Source: an uncultured Hungatella sp. (GTDB taxonomy: Bacteria > Bacillota > Clostridia > Lachnospirales > Lachnospiraceae). From it: a stretch of DNA of 26,887 nucleotides. A model generated the notes under the pieces. It was not told where the DNA came from and did no database searches. It worked only from the letters and a program-made list of their open reading frames with translations. The position numbers were made by a program, and so were the translations under genes. Position 1 is the first letter of the stretch; each line of letters begins with the position of its first letter. Below are positions 1 to 6,643 of this stretch, piece after piece. Where the stretch lies: the NCBI GenBank assembly GCA_910585645.1, contig CAJUFP010000068.1, forward strand, positions 1 to 26,887, read 5' to 3'.

Positions 1-662
1 AAACTCATCATAATCGTCACAACCTCCTTTTCCCTGTCAAGCAAATATTCTCTTAATACATTTCTGTCCTTGCATATCCGAATTGTCTCCGTAACTGCCT
101 TTCGTGTCATTCCATGCTGCTTTGTCTGCTCATTAAAAACTTTGCAGAAAATGATATACTGATTGATGATGTCATCTGTATCGCTCTCATAGAGCACCTT
201 TGCTTTTACTTCAATATCAATATCCGCACCCTCAAAAAACTCTTCTGACAAAGATATTTTATCAGGTTTTCGGCCTTTATTTCCTGTAAAAATCACATAA
301 AGTTCAGGCTTTGGCATTTTTACTTTCTTGCTTTTGTAATAATTTTGGCTGGTGCGCTGAAAATATTCGTGATAACTTTGCGCCAGATACAACAAAACCC
401 TTACCAAAATATTCATTGTCCATGTAGACTGTGCCTCTATGAGTATCATCAATTTATTATTGACAATAAAACCTAAGTCATTATACAAATTATCAGTCAG
501 CACATTCTCTATTGTCACGTCAGTCAATGATTCTTCTGTCGCTGCAGTATCTTCCGGGTGGAGCGTTTTATACAGCTTTAACAGATAACTCTTATTTTGA
601 AAAAGGTCAAGGAATACGCTGTTTTTTGCGGTACGATTTGCCTTTATCTCCTGTGCCTGCAC
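1..662 (-). CDS. Rpn/PD-(D/E)XK nuclease-family transposase-like protein, 3' end outside window
   Basis: An open frame of about 220 codons runs from a GTG at 662 to the window edge, so the C-terminus is missing. The GTG is preceded by GGGGGTG at 6 nt, and a well-formed promoter lies 50 nt upstream. The N-terminal half reads like the Rpn (recombination-promoting nuclease / putative transposase) family: N-K-S-Y-L-L-K-L-Y, then D62 followed by L-G-F-I-V, and I-L-I-E76-A-Q78-S-T, matching the D...E-x-Q/K spacing of a PD-(D/E)XK active site, followed by the usual M-N-I-L-V-R-V-L-L-Y-L helix. Family members are chromosomal paralogues, often many per clostridial genome, with weak endonuclease activity. 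Whether this copy is intact cannot be seen. The gene is visibly AT-richer than the operon to its right, as is common for this family. The family call is from memory of its motifs. Confidence 0.72.
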   Translation of the reverse strand, partial: MQAQEIKANRTAKNSVFLDLFQNKSYLLKLYKTLHPEDTAATEESLTDVTIENVLTDNLYNDLGFIVNNKLMILIEAQSTWTMNILVRVLLYLAQSYHEYFQRTSQNYYKSKKVKMPKPELYVIFTGNKGRKPDKISLSEEFFEGADIDIEVKAKVLYESDTDDIINQYIIFCKVFNEQTKQHGMTRKAVTETIRICKDRNVLREYLLDREKEVVTIMMS

Positions 663-710
663 TTTATCACCCCCAATTTTCTTAAAATCTGCGGCAACAG
701 ATCTGTCTTA

Positions 711-739
711 ATTATATAAAAAAACAGCTGTCTTTACAA
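711..739 (-). promoter_or_regulatory. Sigma-A-type promoter for the Rpn-family gene
   Basis: On the minus strand TTGTAA (739-734) and a perfect TATAAT (716-711) are separated by exactly 17 nt. The predicted start of transcription is about 40 nt before the GTG at 662. The spacer contains the palindrome ACAGCTGT. Read from sequence only. Confidence 0.6.
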
Positions 740-1023
740 TAAAAAATATAAATTCCATTAAGCGAATCCTACTTTTGCTCCATAATTGGTTAATCATTCA
801 TTTTAAATGGTTAAACACTCCACATTCCTCCCTCCATCCCACCAATTCCCCCACCCCACACGCTCCCTCCCCCAAATCTCCATCTCCCACATATCCCCGT
901 CCTCCCCTCCATATAATAAGGAAGTCCCGCAAATTTCCCGTCCGGTTTTCCCGTTTCTCCAAACTTTGGCACACCTTTTGCTCATTAATAAAGCATAACC
1001 ACAAAACAACCTGGCCGGCGAAC

Positions 1024-1037
1024 ATTTGTGAACAAAT
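1024..1037. promoter_or_regulatory. Perfect 14-bp palindrome, candidate operator
   Basis: ATTTGT-GA-ACAAAT is a perfect inverted repeat with 6-bp arms, located 38 bp before the start codon and about 20 bp before the ribosome binding site of the C-S lyase gene. Position and symmetry suit a repressor operator. No regulator gene is adjacent, and the binding protein is unknown. Confidence 0.35.
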
Positions 1038-1074
1038 AAACAACCATGAATACTATGAGAGGAGTTGGAAATCT

Positions 1075-2247
1075 ATGAAATATGATTTTGACCAGATCAT
1101 CGACCGCAGCGCCAACCGCGCAGCAAAGTATGACGAACGAATCAAAAAATTCGGAACAAACAACGTGATCCCTTTGTGGGTGGCTGACATGGATTTTAAG
1201 ACCGCCCAGCCTATTATCGACGCCCTGAAAGCCAAGGCGGAGGAGGGAATCTGGGGATACACCTCCCGCCCGGACAGCTATTTTGACGCCATCTGCGGCT
1301 GGCAGCAGCGGCGCAATGGCTGGACCATTGACAAAAGCCTTGTAAGCTGGTCCCTGGGCGTGGTTCCCGCCCTGTCAGCCATTGTGAACGTGTTCTCCGA
1401 TCCCGGCGACAAGGTCATGATCCAGACCCCTGTGTACTCTGAGTTTTACGATGTCACCGAAGCCTGGGGGCGGGTGGTTGTGGAAAACCAGCTGGTGGAG
1501 CAGGACGGACGCTGGACCATTGACTTCGGGGACTTTGAGAAAAAGGCCAAAGAGGTAAAGATTTTCCTGCTGTGCAGCCCACACAATCCTCTGGGCATTG
1601 TGTGGACAAAAGAGCAGCTGAAAAAAATGGCGGACATCTGCATTGCCAACAACGTGCTTCTTGTGTCCGACGAAATCCACTCCGACCTGATCTTCCATGG
1701 GAAGAAACACATCCCCACTGCCACGGTATCAGAGGAGATCGCGGGAAAAGTCATAAGCTGTATCTCCGGCACAAAGACCTTTAACCTGGCCGGGCTCCAG
1801 GCATCCACCACCGTATTTCCCGACATGGAGACCAAGGAGAGATTCGACCGGTTCTGGACCAACATGGATATCCACCGGAACAACGCCTTCAGCTCCGTTG
1901 CCATGGAAGCGGCGTTCAATGAGGGGGAAGAGTGGCTGGAGCAGCTTCTGGAGTACCTGGACGGCAATTTTGAATACGTGAGATCTTTCTGTGAGGAGCA
2001 CATTCCCCAGATCAAGGTAAATGTGCCGGACGCCACTTACCTGATGTGGCTGGACTGCCGGGACCTGAACATGGACAATGAGACCCTGCGAAGATTTATG
2101 ATAGAAAAAGCGGGTCTTGGGCTTAATGAGGGATACACCTTTGGCAGAAGCTTAAAGGGCTACATGCGGCTCAACGCGGCCTGCCCCAGAAGTATTCTGA
2201 AACAGGCCATGAAACAGTTAAAACGGGCAATCGATGAAAATACCTGA
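1075..2247 (+). CDS. PatB/MalY-family PLP-dependent C-S lyase (cystathionine beta-lyase type)
   Basis: A 390-residue fold-type I aminotransferase-like protein. It contains VADMDF near residue 37, the CSPHNP loop (167-172, N171), VSDEIHSDL (D199, pyridine-nitrogen partner) and SGTKTFNLAGLQ with the PLP-binding K234. These are MalY/PatB hallmarks. Such enzymes cleave the C-S bond of cystathionine or other cysteine S-conjugates, giving a thiol, ammonia and pyruvate through 2-aminoacrylate, in the cytosol. The ATG at 1075 is chosen because GAGAGGAG lies just upstream and homology starts there; the open frame extends 300 nt further upstream, but that part is Pro/Ser/His-rich and not family-like. 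The transporter gene follows 16 nt downstream, then RidA, which fits an enzyme releasing a reactive enamine. MalY in Escherichia coli also acts as a regulator; nothing here shows that. Confidence 0.9.
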   Translation: MKYDFDQIIDRSANRAAKYDERIKKFGTNNVIPLWVADMDFKTAQPIIDALKAKAEEGIWGYTSRPDSYFDAICGWQQRRNGWTIDKSLVSWSLGVVPALSAIVNVFSDPGDKVMIQTPVYSEFYDVTEAWGRVVVENQLVEQDGRWTIDFGDFEKKAKEVKIFLLCSPHNPLGIVWTKEQLKKMADICIANNVLLVSDEIHSDLIFHGKKHIPTATVSEEIAGKVISCISGTKTFNLAGLQASTTVFPDMETKERFDRFWTNMDIHRNNAFSSVAMEAAFNEGEEWLEQLLEYLDGNFEYVRSFCEEHIPQIKVNVPDATYLMWLDCRDLNMDNETLRRFMIEKAGLGLNEGYTFGRSLKGYMRLNAACPRSILKQAMKQLKRAIDENT

Positions 2248-2263
2248 GAAAAGGAGCATACTT

Positions 2264-3514
2264 ATGAACGCAAAGAAGATATGGGACAGCTATAAATTTC
2301 CGTTACTGCTGCTGGGCGGCATTTTTACCGGGGCGATCCTGGGCATCATCCTGGGAGAAAAGGCCAAGGTTTTAGCGCCTCTTGGAGATATTTTCCTGAA
2401 CCTGATGTTTACCATTGTCGTTCCCATGGTCTATGTATCCATCACCACAGCTGTGGGAAATATGGTCAACATGAAACGTCTTGGAAAGATTCTTGGAAGT
2501 CTGGTGTGTACTTTTATCGTCACCGGCGGATTTGCGGCGGCCCTGGTCCTTGTGGTGGTCAATATCTGGCCTCCGGCGGCAAACACGGCTATTTCCATGG
2601 GTTCGGCGGAGATGGCGGAGGCTTCCAGCATCAGCGATATGATCATGGGGGCTCTCACGGTAAATGATTTCAACGGCCTTATGAGCCGCAGCAACATGCT
2701 TCCCATCATTGTATTTGCCATTATGTCCGGCTTCGCCGTGGCCAAATGCGGCGGTGAGGAGAGCTGGGCCGGAAAACTTCTCAACAACTTAAATGACATC
2801 ATCATGACCATGGTTGACATGATCATGAAGCTGGCTCCCATTGGCCTTGGCGCTTATTTCGCAAACCTGGTCGGTGAATTTGGCCCTCAGCTGATCGGCG
2901 ATTACGGGCGCACCATGCTGGTGTACTATCCCATGTGCGCGGTGTATGTGCTTGTTTTCTTCCCTCTGTACAGCTATTTTGCCGCAGGGAAGCTGGGAAT
3001 CTCCCGTATGCTTAAACATATTTTCAATCCCGCTGTGACTGCGTTTGCCACCCAGAGTTCCGTGGCAACCCTTCCGGTCAACATGGAAGCCTGCAAAAAG
3101 ATCGGCGTTCCGGAGGATATCAGCAATATCGTGCTTCCCATGGGCGCAACCATGCATATGGACGGCTCCGTGCTGTCCGCCATCACAAAGATCGCCTTTC
3201 TCTACGGCGTGTTCCAAATGCCTTACACAGGCGTGGGAACCTATGCCATGTCCATTGTGGTGGCCATTTTAAGCGCGTTCGTGCTGTCCGGAGCTCCCGG
3301 CGGCGGATTAGTAGGTGAGATGCTGATTGTCAGCCTGTTTGGATTTCCGGCGGAGGCGTTTCCTCTTATTGCGACTATCGGATTTTTGGTTGACCCGGCG
3401 GCAACTTGTCTGAATGCCAGCGGCGACACCATCGCATCCATGATCATCGCCAGGCTGGTTGAGGGAAAGGACTGGCTGGAGAAGCGGATCGCAGGCGGGC
3501 AGGCGGAAGCGTAG
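2264..3514 (+). CDS. DAACS-family dicarboxylate/amino acid:cation symporter, likely neutral amino acid type
   Basis: A 416-residue membrane protein of the glutamate-transporter fold. Motifs in order: TQSSVATLP (263-271, first re-entrant hairpin), MHMDGS (297-302, TM7, variant of NMDGT), SGAPGGG (342-348, second hairpin) and DPAATCLNASGD (377-388, TM8). In acidic amino acid transporters TM8 has an Arg three residues after the Asp, which holds the substrate side-chain carboxylate (R397 in GltPh). Here that place is A380, which argues against glutamate/aspartate and for a small neutral substrate such as serine, threonine or a cysteine derivative (inference). The ATG at 2264 has AGGAG 7 nt upstream; an ATG at 2234 overlaps the previous gene and lacks a ribosome binding site. 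It follows the lyase by 16 nt and is probably co-transcribed. Confidence 0.88.
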   Translation: MNAKKIWDSYKFPLLLLGGIFTGAILGIILGEKAKVLAPLGDIFLNLMFTIVVPMVYVSITTAVGNMVNMKRLGKILGSLVCTFIVTGGFAAALVLVVVNIWPPAANTAISMGSAEMAEASSISDMIMGALTVNDFNGLMSRSNMLPIIVFAIMSGFAVAKCGGEESWAGKLLNNLNDIIMTMVDMIMKLAPIGLGAYFANLVGEFGPQLIGDYGRTMLVYYPMCAVYVLVFFPLYSYFAAGKLGISRMLKHIFNPAVTAFATQSSVATLPVNMEACKKIGVPEDISNIVLPMGATMHMDGSVLSAITKIAFLYGVFQMPYTGVGTYAMSIVVAILSAFVLSGAPGGGLVGEMLIVSLFGFPAEAFPLIATIGFLVDPAATCLNASGDTIASMIIARLVEGKDWLEKRIAGGQAEA

Positions 3515-3582
3515 TTTTGACATAACCGTTCAGGGTCAATGTCGTTAACTTAAAGCTGCCGCTGGCCTGATAGGAGCCATGT

Positions 3583-3599
3583 CTGTTATATTTTAACAG
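3583..3599. promoter_or_regulatory. Inverted repeat upstream of ridA
   Basis: CTGTTA-tattt-TAACAG is a perfect 6-bp inverted repeat with a 5-nt loop inside an AT-rich 120-bp gap between the transporter and ridA. It could be an operator or a weak mRNA hairpin. There is no following U-tract, so it is not called a terminator. Confidence 0.25.
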
Positions 3600-3636
3600 T
3601 TTACAAATATTTAATATTTTGAAGGAGGTATTTGCC

Positions 3637-4008
3637 ATGAATGTTATTGAAACAACCAACGCGCCCGGGGCCATCGGCCCCTATTCTCAGGGATTTGAGG
3701 TTAACGGATTTGTGTTTACTTCGGGACAGATTCCCGTTGACCCCCAGACCGGCCAGGTGCCGGAGGGAATCGCCGCCCAGGCGGAGCAGAGCTGCAAAAA
3801 TGTGGAAGCAATCCTGACCGCGGCGGGAACCGGGCTGGACCATGTGTTTAAAACCACCTGCTTTTTAGCGGATATGGCGGATTTCGGGGACTTTAACCAG
3901 GTGTATGCCAGATATTTTACTTCCAAGCCTGCCAGAAGCTGCGTGGCGGTAAGGGAACTTCCCAAAGGAGTTCTGTGTGAGATTGAAGCGGTAGCTGTGA
4001 AGCAGTAG
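3637..4008 (+). CDS. ridA: RidA-family enamine/imine deaminase
   Basis: A 123-residue YjgF/YER057c/UK114 protein of family length. GPYSQG (14-19), FTSGQIP (27-33), the conserved Arg in PARSCVAV (R100, equivalent to the carboxylate-binding R105 of Salmonella RidA) and LPKGVLCEIEAVA (108-120) are all present, so it should be active. RidA hydrolyses 2-aminoacrylate and related enamines released by PLP lyases and dehydratases, protecting other PLP enzymes. This fits its place behind a C-S lyase, whose reaction passes through 2-aminoacrylate. The ATG at 3637 is preceded by AAGGAGG at 8 nt; an in-frame start at 3619 lies before that site and is rejected. Confidence 0.93.
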   Translation: MNVIETTNAPGAIGPYSQGFEVNGFVFTSGQIPVDPQTGQVPEGIAAQAEQSCKNVEAILTAAGTGLDHVFKTTCFLADMADFGDFNQVYARYFTSKPARSCVAVRELPKGVLCEIEAVAVKQ

Positions 4009-4137
4009 TGGGGGCTGTGTAATAAGCAGAGTAAACAGCGCTCCTCCTTACAACCGGAGATGCCGTATAACAAAATGAGGGGATTCCCGTTATAAAAACG
4101 GAAACCATATATTAAACGTAAAAAGGAGATTATGATC

Positions 4138-4389
4138 ATGAAAGTTACTGTAGTAGGAAGCCATTTATGCCCGGATACCCTTTACGCCCTGAACAAGCTG
4201 GTGGAGGCCGGCACAGAGATTGAGTTTAAGAACATGTCCGCCTCCCTGCCGGACCTGAAAGTCTACCTGAAGCTGCGGGACGAAGAGCCTATGTATGAGA
4301 AGGTAAAAGCAGGCGGCGGAATCGGGATTCCCTGCTTTATCCTGGAGGACGGGACCAAGACCATGGATTTGAAGGATGTTCTGAAATAG
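4138..4389 (+). CDS. Small glutaredoxin/thioredoxin-fold protein with CPDT motif
   Basis: An 83-residue protein reading MKVTVVGSHLCPDT, with a single N-terminal motif Cys (C11-P-D-T14) where glutaredoxins carry CPYC, and a cis-Pro loop GIGIPCF (62-67, P65) followed directly by a second Cys (C66). Ending with DLKDVLK, it is a minimal one-domain thioredoxin fold. It is probably cytosolic and could act on thiols or persulfides made by the lyase at the head of the operon (inference). Two ATGs are possible: 4132 is only 3 nt after AGGAG, whereas 4138 is 9 nt after it, so 4138 is chosen. The 129-nt gap before it contains a small CCGTT-ATAAA-AACGG hairpin. The true substrate is unknown. Confidence 0.75.
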   Translation: MKVTVVGSHLCPDTLYALNKLVEAGTEIEFKNMSASLPDLKVYLKLRDEEPMYEKVKAGGGIGIPCFILEDGTKTMDLKDVLK

Positions 4390-4407
4390 GGAGTTTTTTC
4401 AGGGGTA

Positions 4408-4442
4408 AGGGCCGCAGTGATCTCAGCCATCACCGCGGCCCT
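4408..4442. terminator. GC-rich hairpin between convergent operons, no U-tract
   Basis: AGGGCCGC-A-GTGAT, a 7-nt loop, then ATCAC-C-GCGGCCCT: a 13-bp stem with one A/C mismatch, in the 71-bp gap between convergent genes. Neither strand has a clear U-run directly after the stem (the T6 run precedes it on the plus strand), so it is not a textbook intrinsic terminator. It may still stop or protect 3' ends of both transcripts. Confidence 0.5.
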
Positions 4443-4460
4443 ATTATCCCCTCCTATTCA

Positions 4461-5303
4461 CTAGCTATAACTCCCCAGATTCCCCAAAAACTCCCTCACC
4501 TTCCCCTCCTGATACTCCCCGCCAAATCTCCCCTCAAAAAACCTCTCAGCTCCTTCCTCCCCAAACTCCCGCCAGGACTCCCTCTCACGCCCTGCCAGAA
4601 TCGGATAATAAAAAACACCGTTATCCTCTGCAGCCCTCCAGTCCCCCGGCGCGTCGCCCACCATCAGCACCCGCTCCCTCTCATACCCCATCTCCACAAG
4701 ACGGCCCATGCAGGAAGCCTTGCTCCCCATATCCTGGGCCATCACCAAATCCACCAGATTCAGCAGCCCATAGTATCTCCACTCCTCCTCCACAGCCTGC
4801 CGGTTGGCAGAAGACACCACCACAAGGTCCGCATGTCTATGCACATCACAAAGAGCCTCCCTCACTCCCTCAAAAGGCCGTTTTTCCTCAAAAGAAAGCC
4901 CCTCAATGCGCCTGTTAACCGTCCGCGACCAGGAGAGAGCCATTTCCAGGCACTTACTCCCCCGCCCCTGCTCCCTCACCCTGTATTCCAGAGCCCTCTC
5001 AGAAAGCTCCCCGCCATTCTTCACCCACGCCTCCAAATCCTCCAGACCCTCAATTTTCATAAACGTATCATGAATCTCCCGGAGCATGAAAGCCAGGCTT
5101 TTAAACCGGTTGATTCCCCTTGTCATGGAATACAGATTCATGTCATTCCAACGGCTCAGCACCTCCTCCTGCCGTGAAACAAGTTTCCACTCCTCCACCA
5201 GACATGGCCCAAAACATTTTCTGTGTTTTACGTTCATGGTATCCATGGCACAGCCGTCAGAATCCACGCACACAAGAAAATCCTTTTTCCTTCCAAACTC
5301 CAT
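4461..5303 (-). CDS. HAD-superfamily hydrolase
   Basis: A 280-residue protein with HAD motif I near the N-terminus (VDSDGCAMD: nucleophile D14, acid/base D16), a motif III lysine in MGSKASC and motif IV VGDAPGDWRAAE, with a long helical cap in between. Such proteins are mostly phosphatases using Mg2+; the substrate cannot be read. It is the last gene of the minus-strand sugar locus, so a sugar-phosphate substrate is possible. AGGAGG directly touches the first ATG (5312), while the ATG at 5303 lies 9 nt from it; 5303 is therefore preferred, giving MEFGRKKDF. The ribosome binding site adjoins the last unit of a 16-bp tandem repeat array, so repeat-number changes could alter the leader of this gene. 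Confidence 0.8.
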   Translation of the reverse strand: MEFGRKKDFLVCVDSDGCAMDTMNVKHRKCFGPCLVEEWKLVSRQEEVLSRWNDMNLYSMTRGINRFKSLAFMLREIHDTFMKIEGLEDLEAWVKNGGELSERALEYRVREQGRGSKCLEMALSWSRTVNRRIEGLSFEEKRPFEGVREALCDVHRHADLVVVSSANRQAVEEEWRYYGLLNLVDLVMAQDMGSKASCMGRLVEMGYERERVLMVGDAPGDWRAAEDNGVFYYPILAGRERESWREFGEEGAERFFEGRFGGEYQEGKVREFLGNLGSYS

Positions 5304-5317
5304 TTCCGCCATCCTCC

Positions 5318-5535
5318 TGCCAAATTACAAATCTGCTAAGTCACAAATCTGTCAAATTACAAATCTGCCAAGTCACAAATCTGCCAAGTCATAAAATCGC
5401 CAAATCACAAATCTGCCAAATCGCAAATTTACCAAATCACAAATCTACCAAATCACAAATCCACCAAATTACAACTCCACCAAATCGCAAATCTGCCAAA
5501 CCACCAAACCACAAATCCGCCAAAATCACCAACTC
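5318..5535. repeat. 16-bp tandem repeat array (about 13 units) filling a gene gap
   Basis: Consensus on the plus strand is TGCCAAATCACAAATC. Units run at 5318, 5334, 5350, 5366, 5382 (17 nt), 5399 (15 nt), 5414, 5430, 5446, 5462 and 5478, followed by a half unit at 5494, a unit at 5502 and degenerate copies to about 5535. Two neighbouring units (5430 and 5446) are identical. Each unit is itself two related 8-mers (CCAAATCA/CAAATCTG), and the half-unit step shows 8-bp slippage. The array runs from the last codons of the GH88 gene to the ribosome binding site of the HAD gene. The period is not a multiple of three, so it is not coding. No unique spacers exist, so it is not a CRISPR. Confidence 0.93.
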
Positions 5536-6643
5536 ACCAAATCATAAACGCCCTGTCCGCCAGCCTCAAAAGCCCTTCTGTCAGAAAATAATCCCCGTAA
5601 ATAATCGGCACATGCCTGTCCTCCTGCCTGTGGTAAGCAGCGGTACCGTACTGCAAAATCCCGTCCCGTTCCACATCCCAACAGCAGTATCCCTCTGTCA
5701 GTCTCCTGAGTATCCTCTCCCCATGGAACCGGTACAATTCCCGCTCCCCCTCAGGCGCCATCTCCCCTATCTGCAAAAGCCCGCAGGCAGCGCAGGCCGC
5801 AGCCGTGGTATCCCACATCACAGGCTCCCTGGGAGCCCGAAAATCTACCAGGGACACATAATCCGTCATGGCCACATTGGCGATAAAATAGTGGGCCGCC
5901 CTTTTTGCCGTGTCAAGATACTCCTGTCTGCCTGTGTGAAGGAAAGCCAGGGCAAACCCGTACAGCGCCCACGCCTGTCCCCGGGACCAGGAGGACCCTT
6001 CCCCATACCCCTGGCCCTCCGGCTTTTCCACCACAGCCCCTGTCTCCGGGTCAAAGACCACAATATGATTGCAGGAACCGTCCGGGCGCATCAGCTCCCT
6101 CATGGCCGTGTCCGCGTGCATATTGGCAATCTGGCAGTATCTGGGGTCCCCGGTCTCCCCGCCGGCCCAGTAGAGCAGGGACAGGTTCATCATGCAGTCC
6201 ACGATCATCCACCCTGTCTTGTCCAGGTTCCAGGCCCGGATAAATTTCCCCGCATAATTAAACCGCCCTGCCAGCAGCCCCGCCGCGTGAAGGCCCCGCC
6301 TTCTGGACAGCGGATTCTTTGTCAGCCGGTAGTCTGCCACAGCCGTGTGCATCCACATAAATCCCACATCATGGTGAAGCCCCTCAAACTTCTCCAGGGC
6401 CAAATCCAGAGCCTTCTCCCCCTTCTCCGCCGCCTGCCGAAACTCCTCCCTTCCGGTGGCATGGTACATCTGCCACATCATGCCATACCAGAACCCGTTG
6501 GTCCACCACGACAGGTTCACATCCCGCATATCCTTCTCATACCGCCCGTTCTCCGCGATATAGGGGATTTTATCCCCCATCCGCTCTGCCTCTGCCCACA
6601 GCTTTGTCTCCGCCTTCTCAAGCGATTCCTTAATCCAGTCCAT
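5534..6643 (-). CDS. GH88 unsaturated glucuronyl hydrolase
   Basis: A 369-residue (alpha/alpha)6-barrel enzyme. HHDVGFM (D92) and MIVDCMMNLSLLYWA (D149) match the two catalytic aspartates of Bacillus unsaturated glucuronyl hydrolase (D88 and D149). FDPETG, GSSWSRGQAW and the closing barrel helices are also typical. The family hydrates the C4-C5 double bond of a delta-4,5-unsaturated uronic acid at the non-reducing end, so that it falls off oligosaccharides made by polysaccharide lyases. No signal peptide is seen, so it acts in the cytosol after import. The start at 6643 has GGGAGAGG about 8 nt upstream and overlaps the end of the regulator gene by 14 nt, suggesting translational coupling. GH105 is the alternative, but the VDCMMNL-LLYWA segment favours GH88. 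Confidence 0.88.
   Translation of the reverse strand: MDWIKESLEKAETKLWAEAERMGDKIPYIAENGRYEKDMRDVNLSWWTNGFWYGMMWQMYHATGREEFRQAAEKGEKALDLALEKFEGLHHDVGFMWMHTAVADYRLTKNPLSRRRGLHAAGLLAGRFNYAGKFIRAWNLDKTGWMIVDCMMNLSLLYWAGGETGDPRYCQIANMHADTAMRELMRPDGSCNHIVVFDPETGAVVEKPEGQGYGEGSSWSRGQAWALYGFALAFLHTGRQEYLDTAKRAAHYFIANVAMTDYVSLVDFRAPREPVMWDTTAAACAACGLLQIGEMAPEGERELYRFHGERILRRLTEGYCCWDVERDGILQYGTAAYHRQEDRHVPIIYGDYFLTEGLLRLADRAFMIW

Larger units (their letters stand above)
663..1074. other. Intergenic region between divergent Rpn-family gene and C-S lyase operon
   Basis: This 412-bp spacer holds the promoter of the leftward gene (711-739) and a 14-bp palindrome (1024-1037) close to the rightward gene. 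The rightward promoter is not certain: TTGGCA (965-970) followed after 17 nt by TAAAGC is a weak candidate. Two TGGTTAA direct repeats lie near 786-815. The middle (about 815-910) is a C-rich, G-poor tract with no coding character. I see no S-box or T-box-like structure, although I cannot fold the RNA. Confidence 0.5.

Noticed and set aside
775..1074. 300-nt in-frame extension at the start of the C-S lyase gene
   Set aside because: The encoded stretch is rich in Pro, Ser and His, unlike the family, while a good ribosome binding site precedes the ATG at 1075 where homology begins.
1446..2036. 196-codon minus-strand frame opposite the C-S lyase
   Set aside because: It is the antisense shadow of a clear PLP enzyme gene and has no family-like motifs.
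5318..5535. CRISPR array
   Set aside because: The units are contiguous 16-mers without unique spacers, and no cas genes are present.
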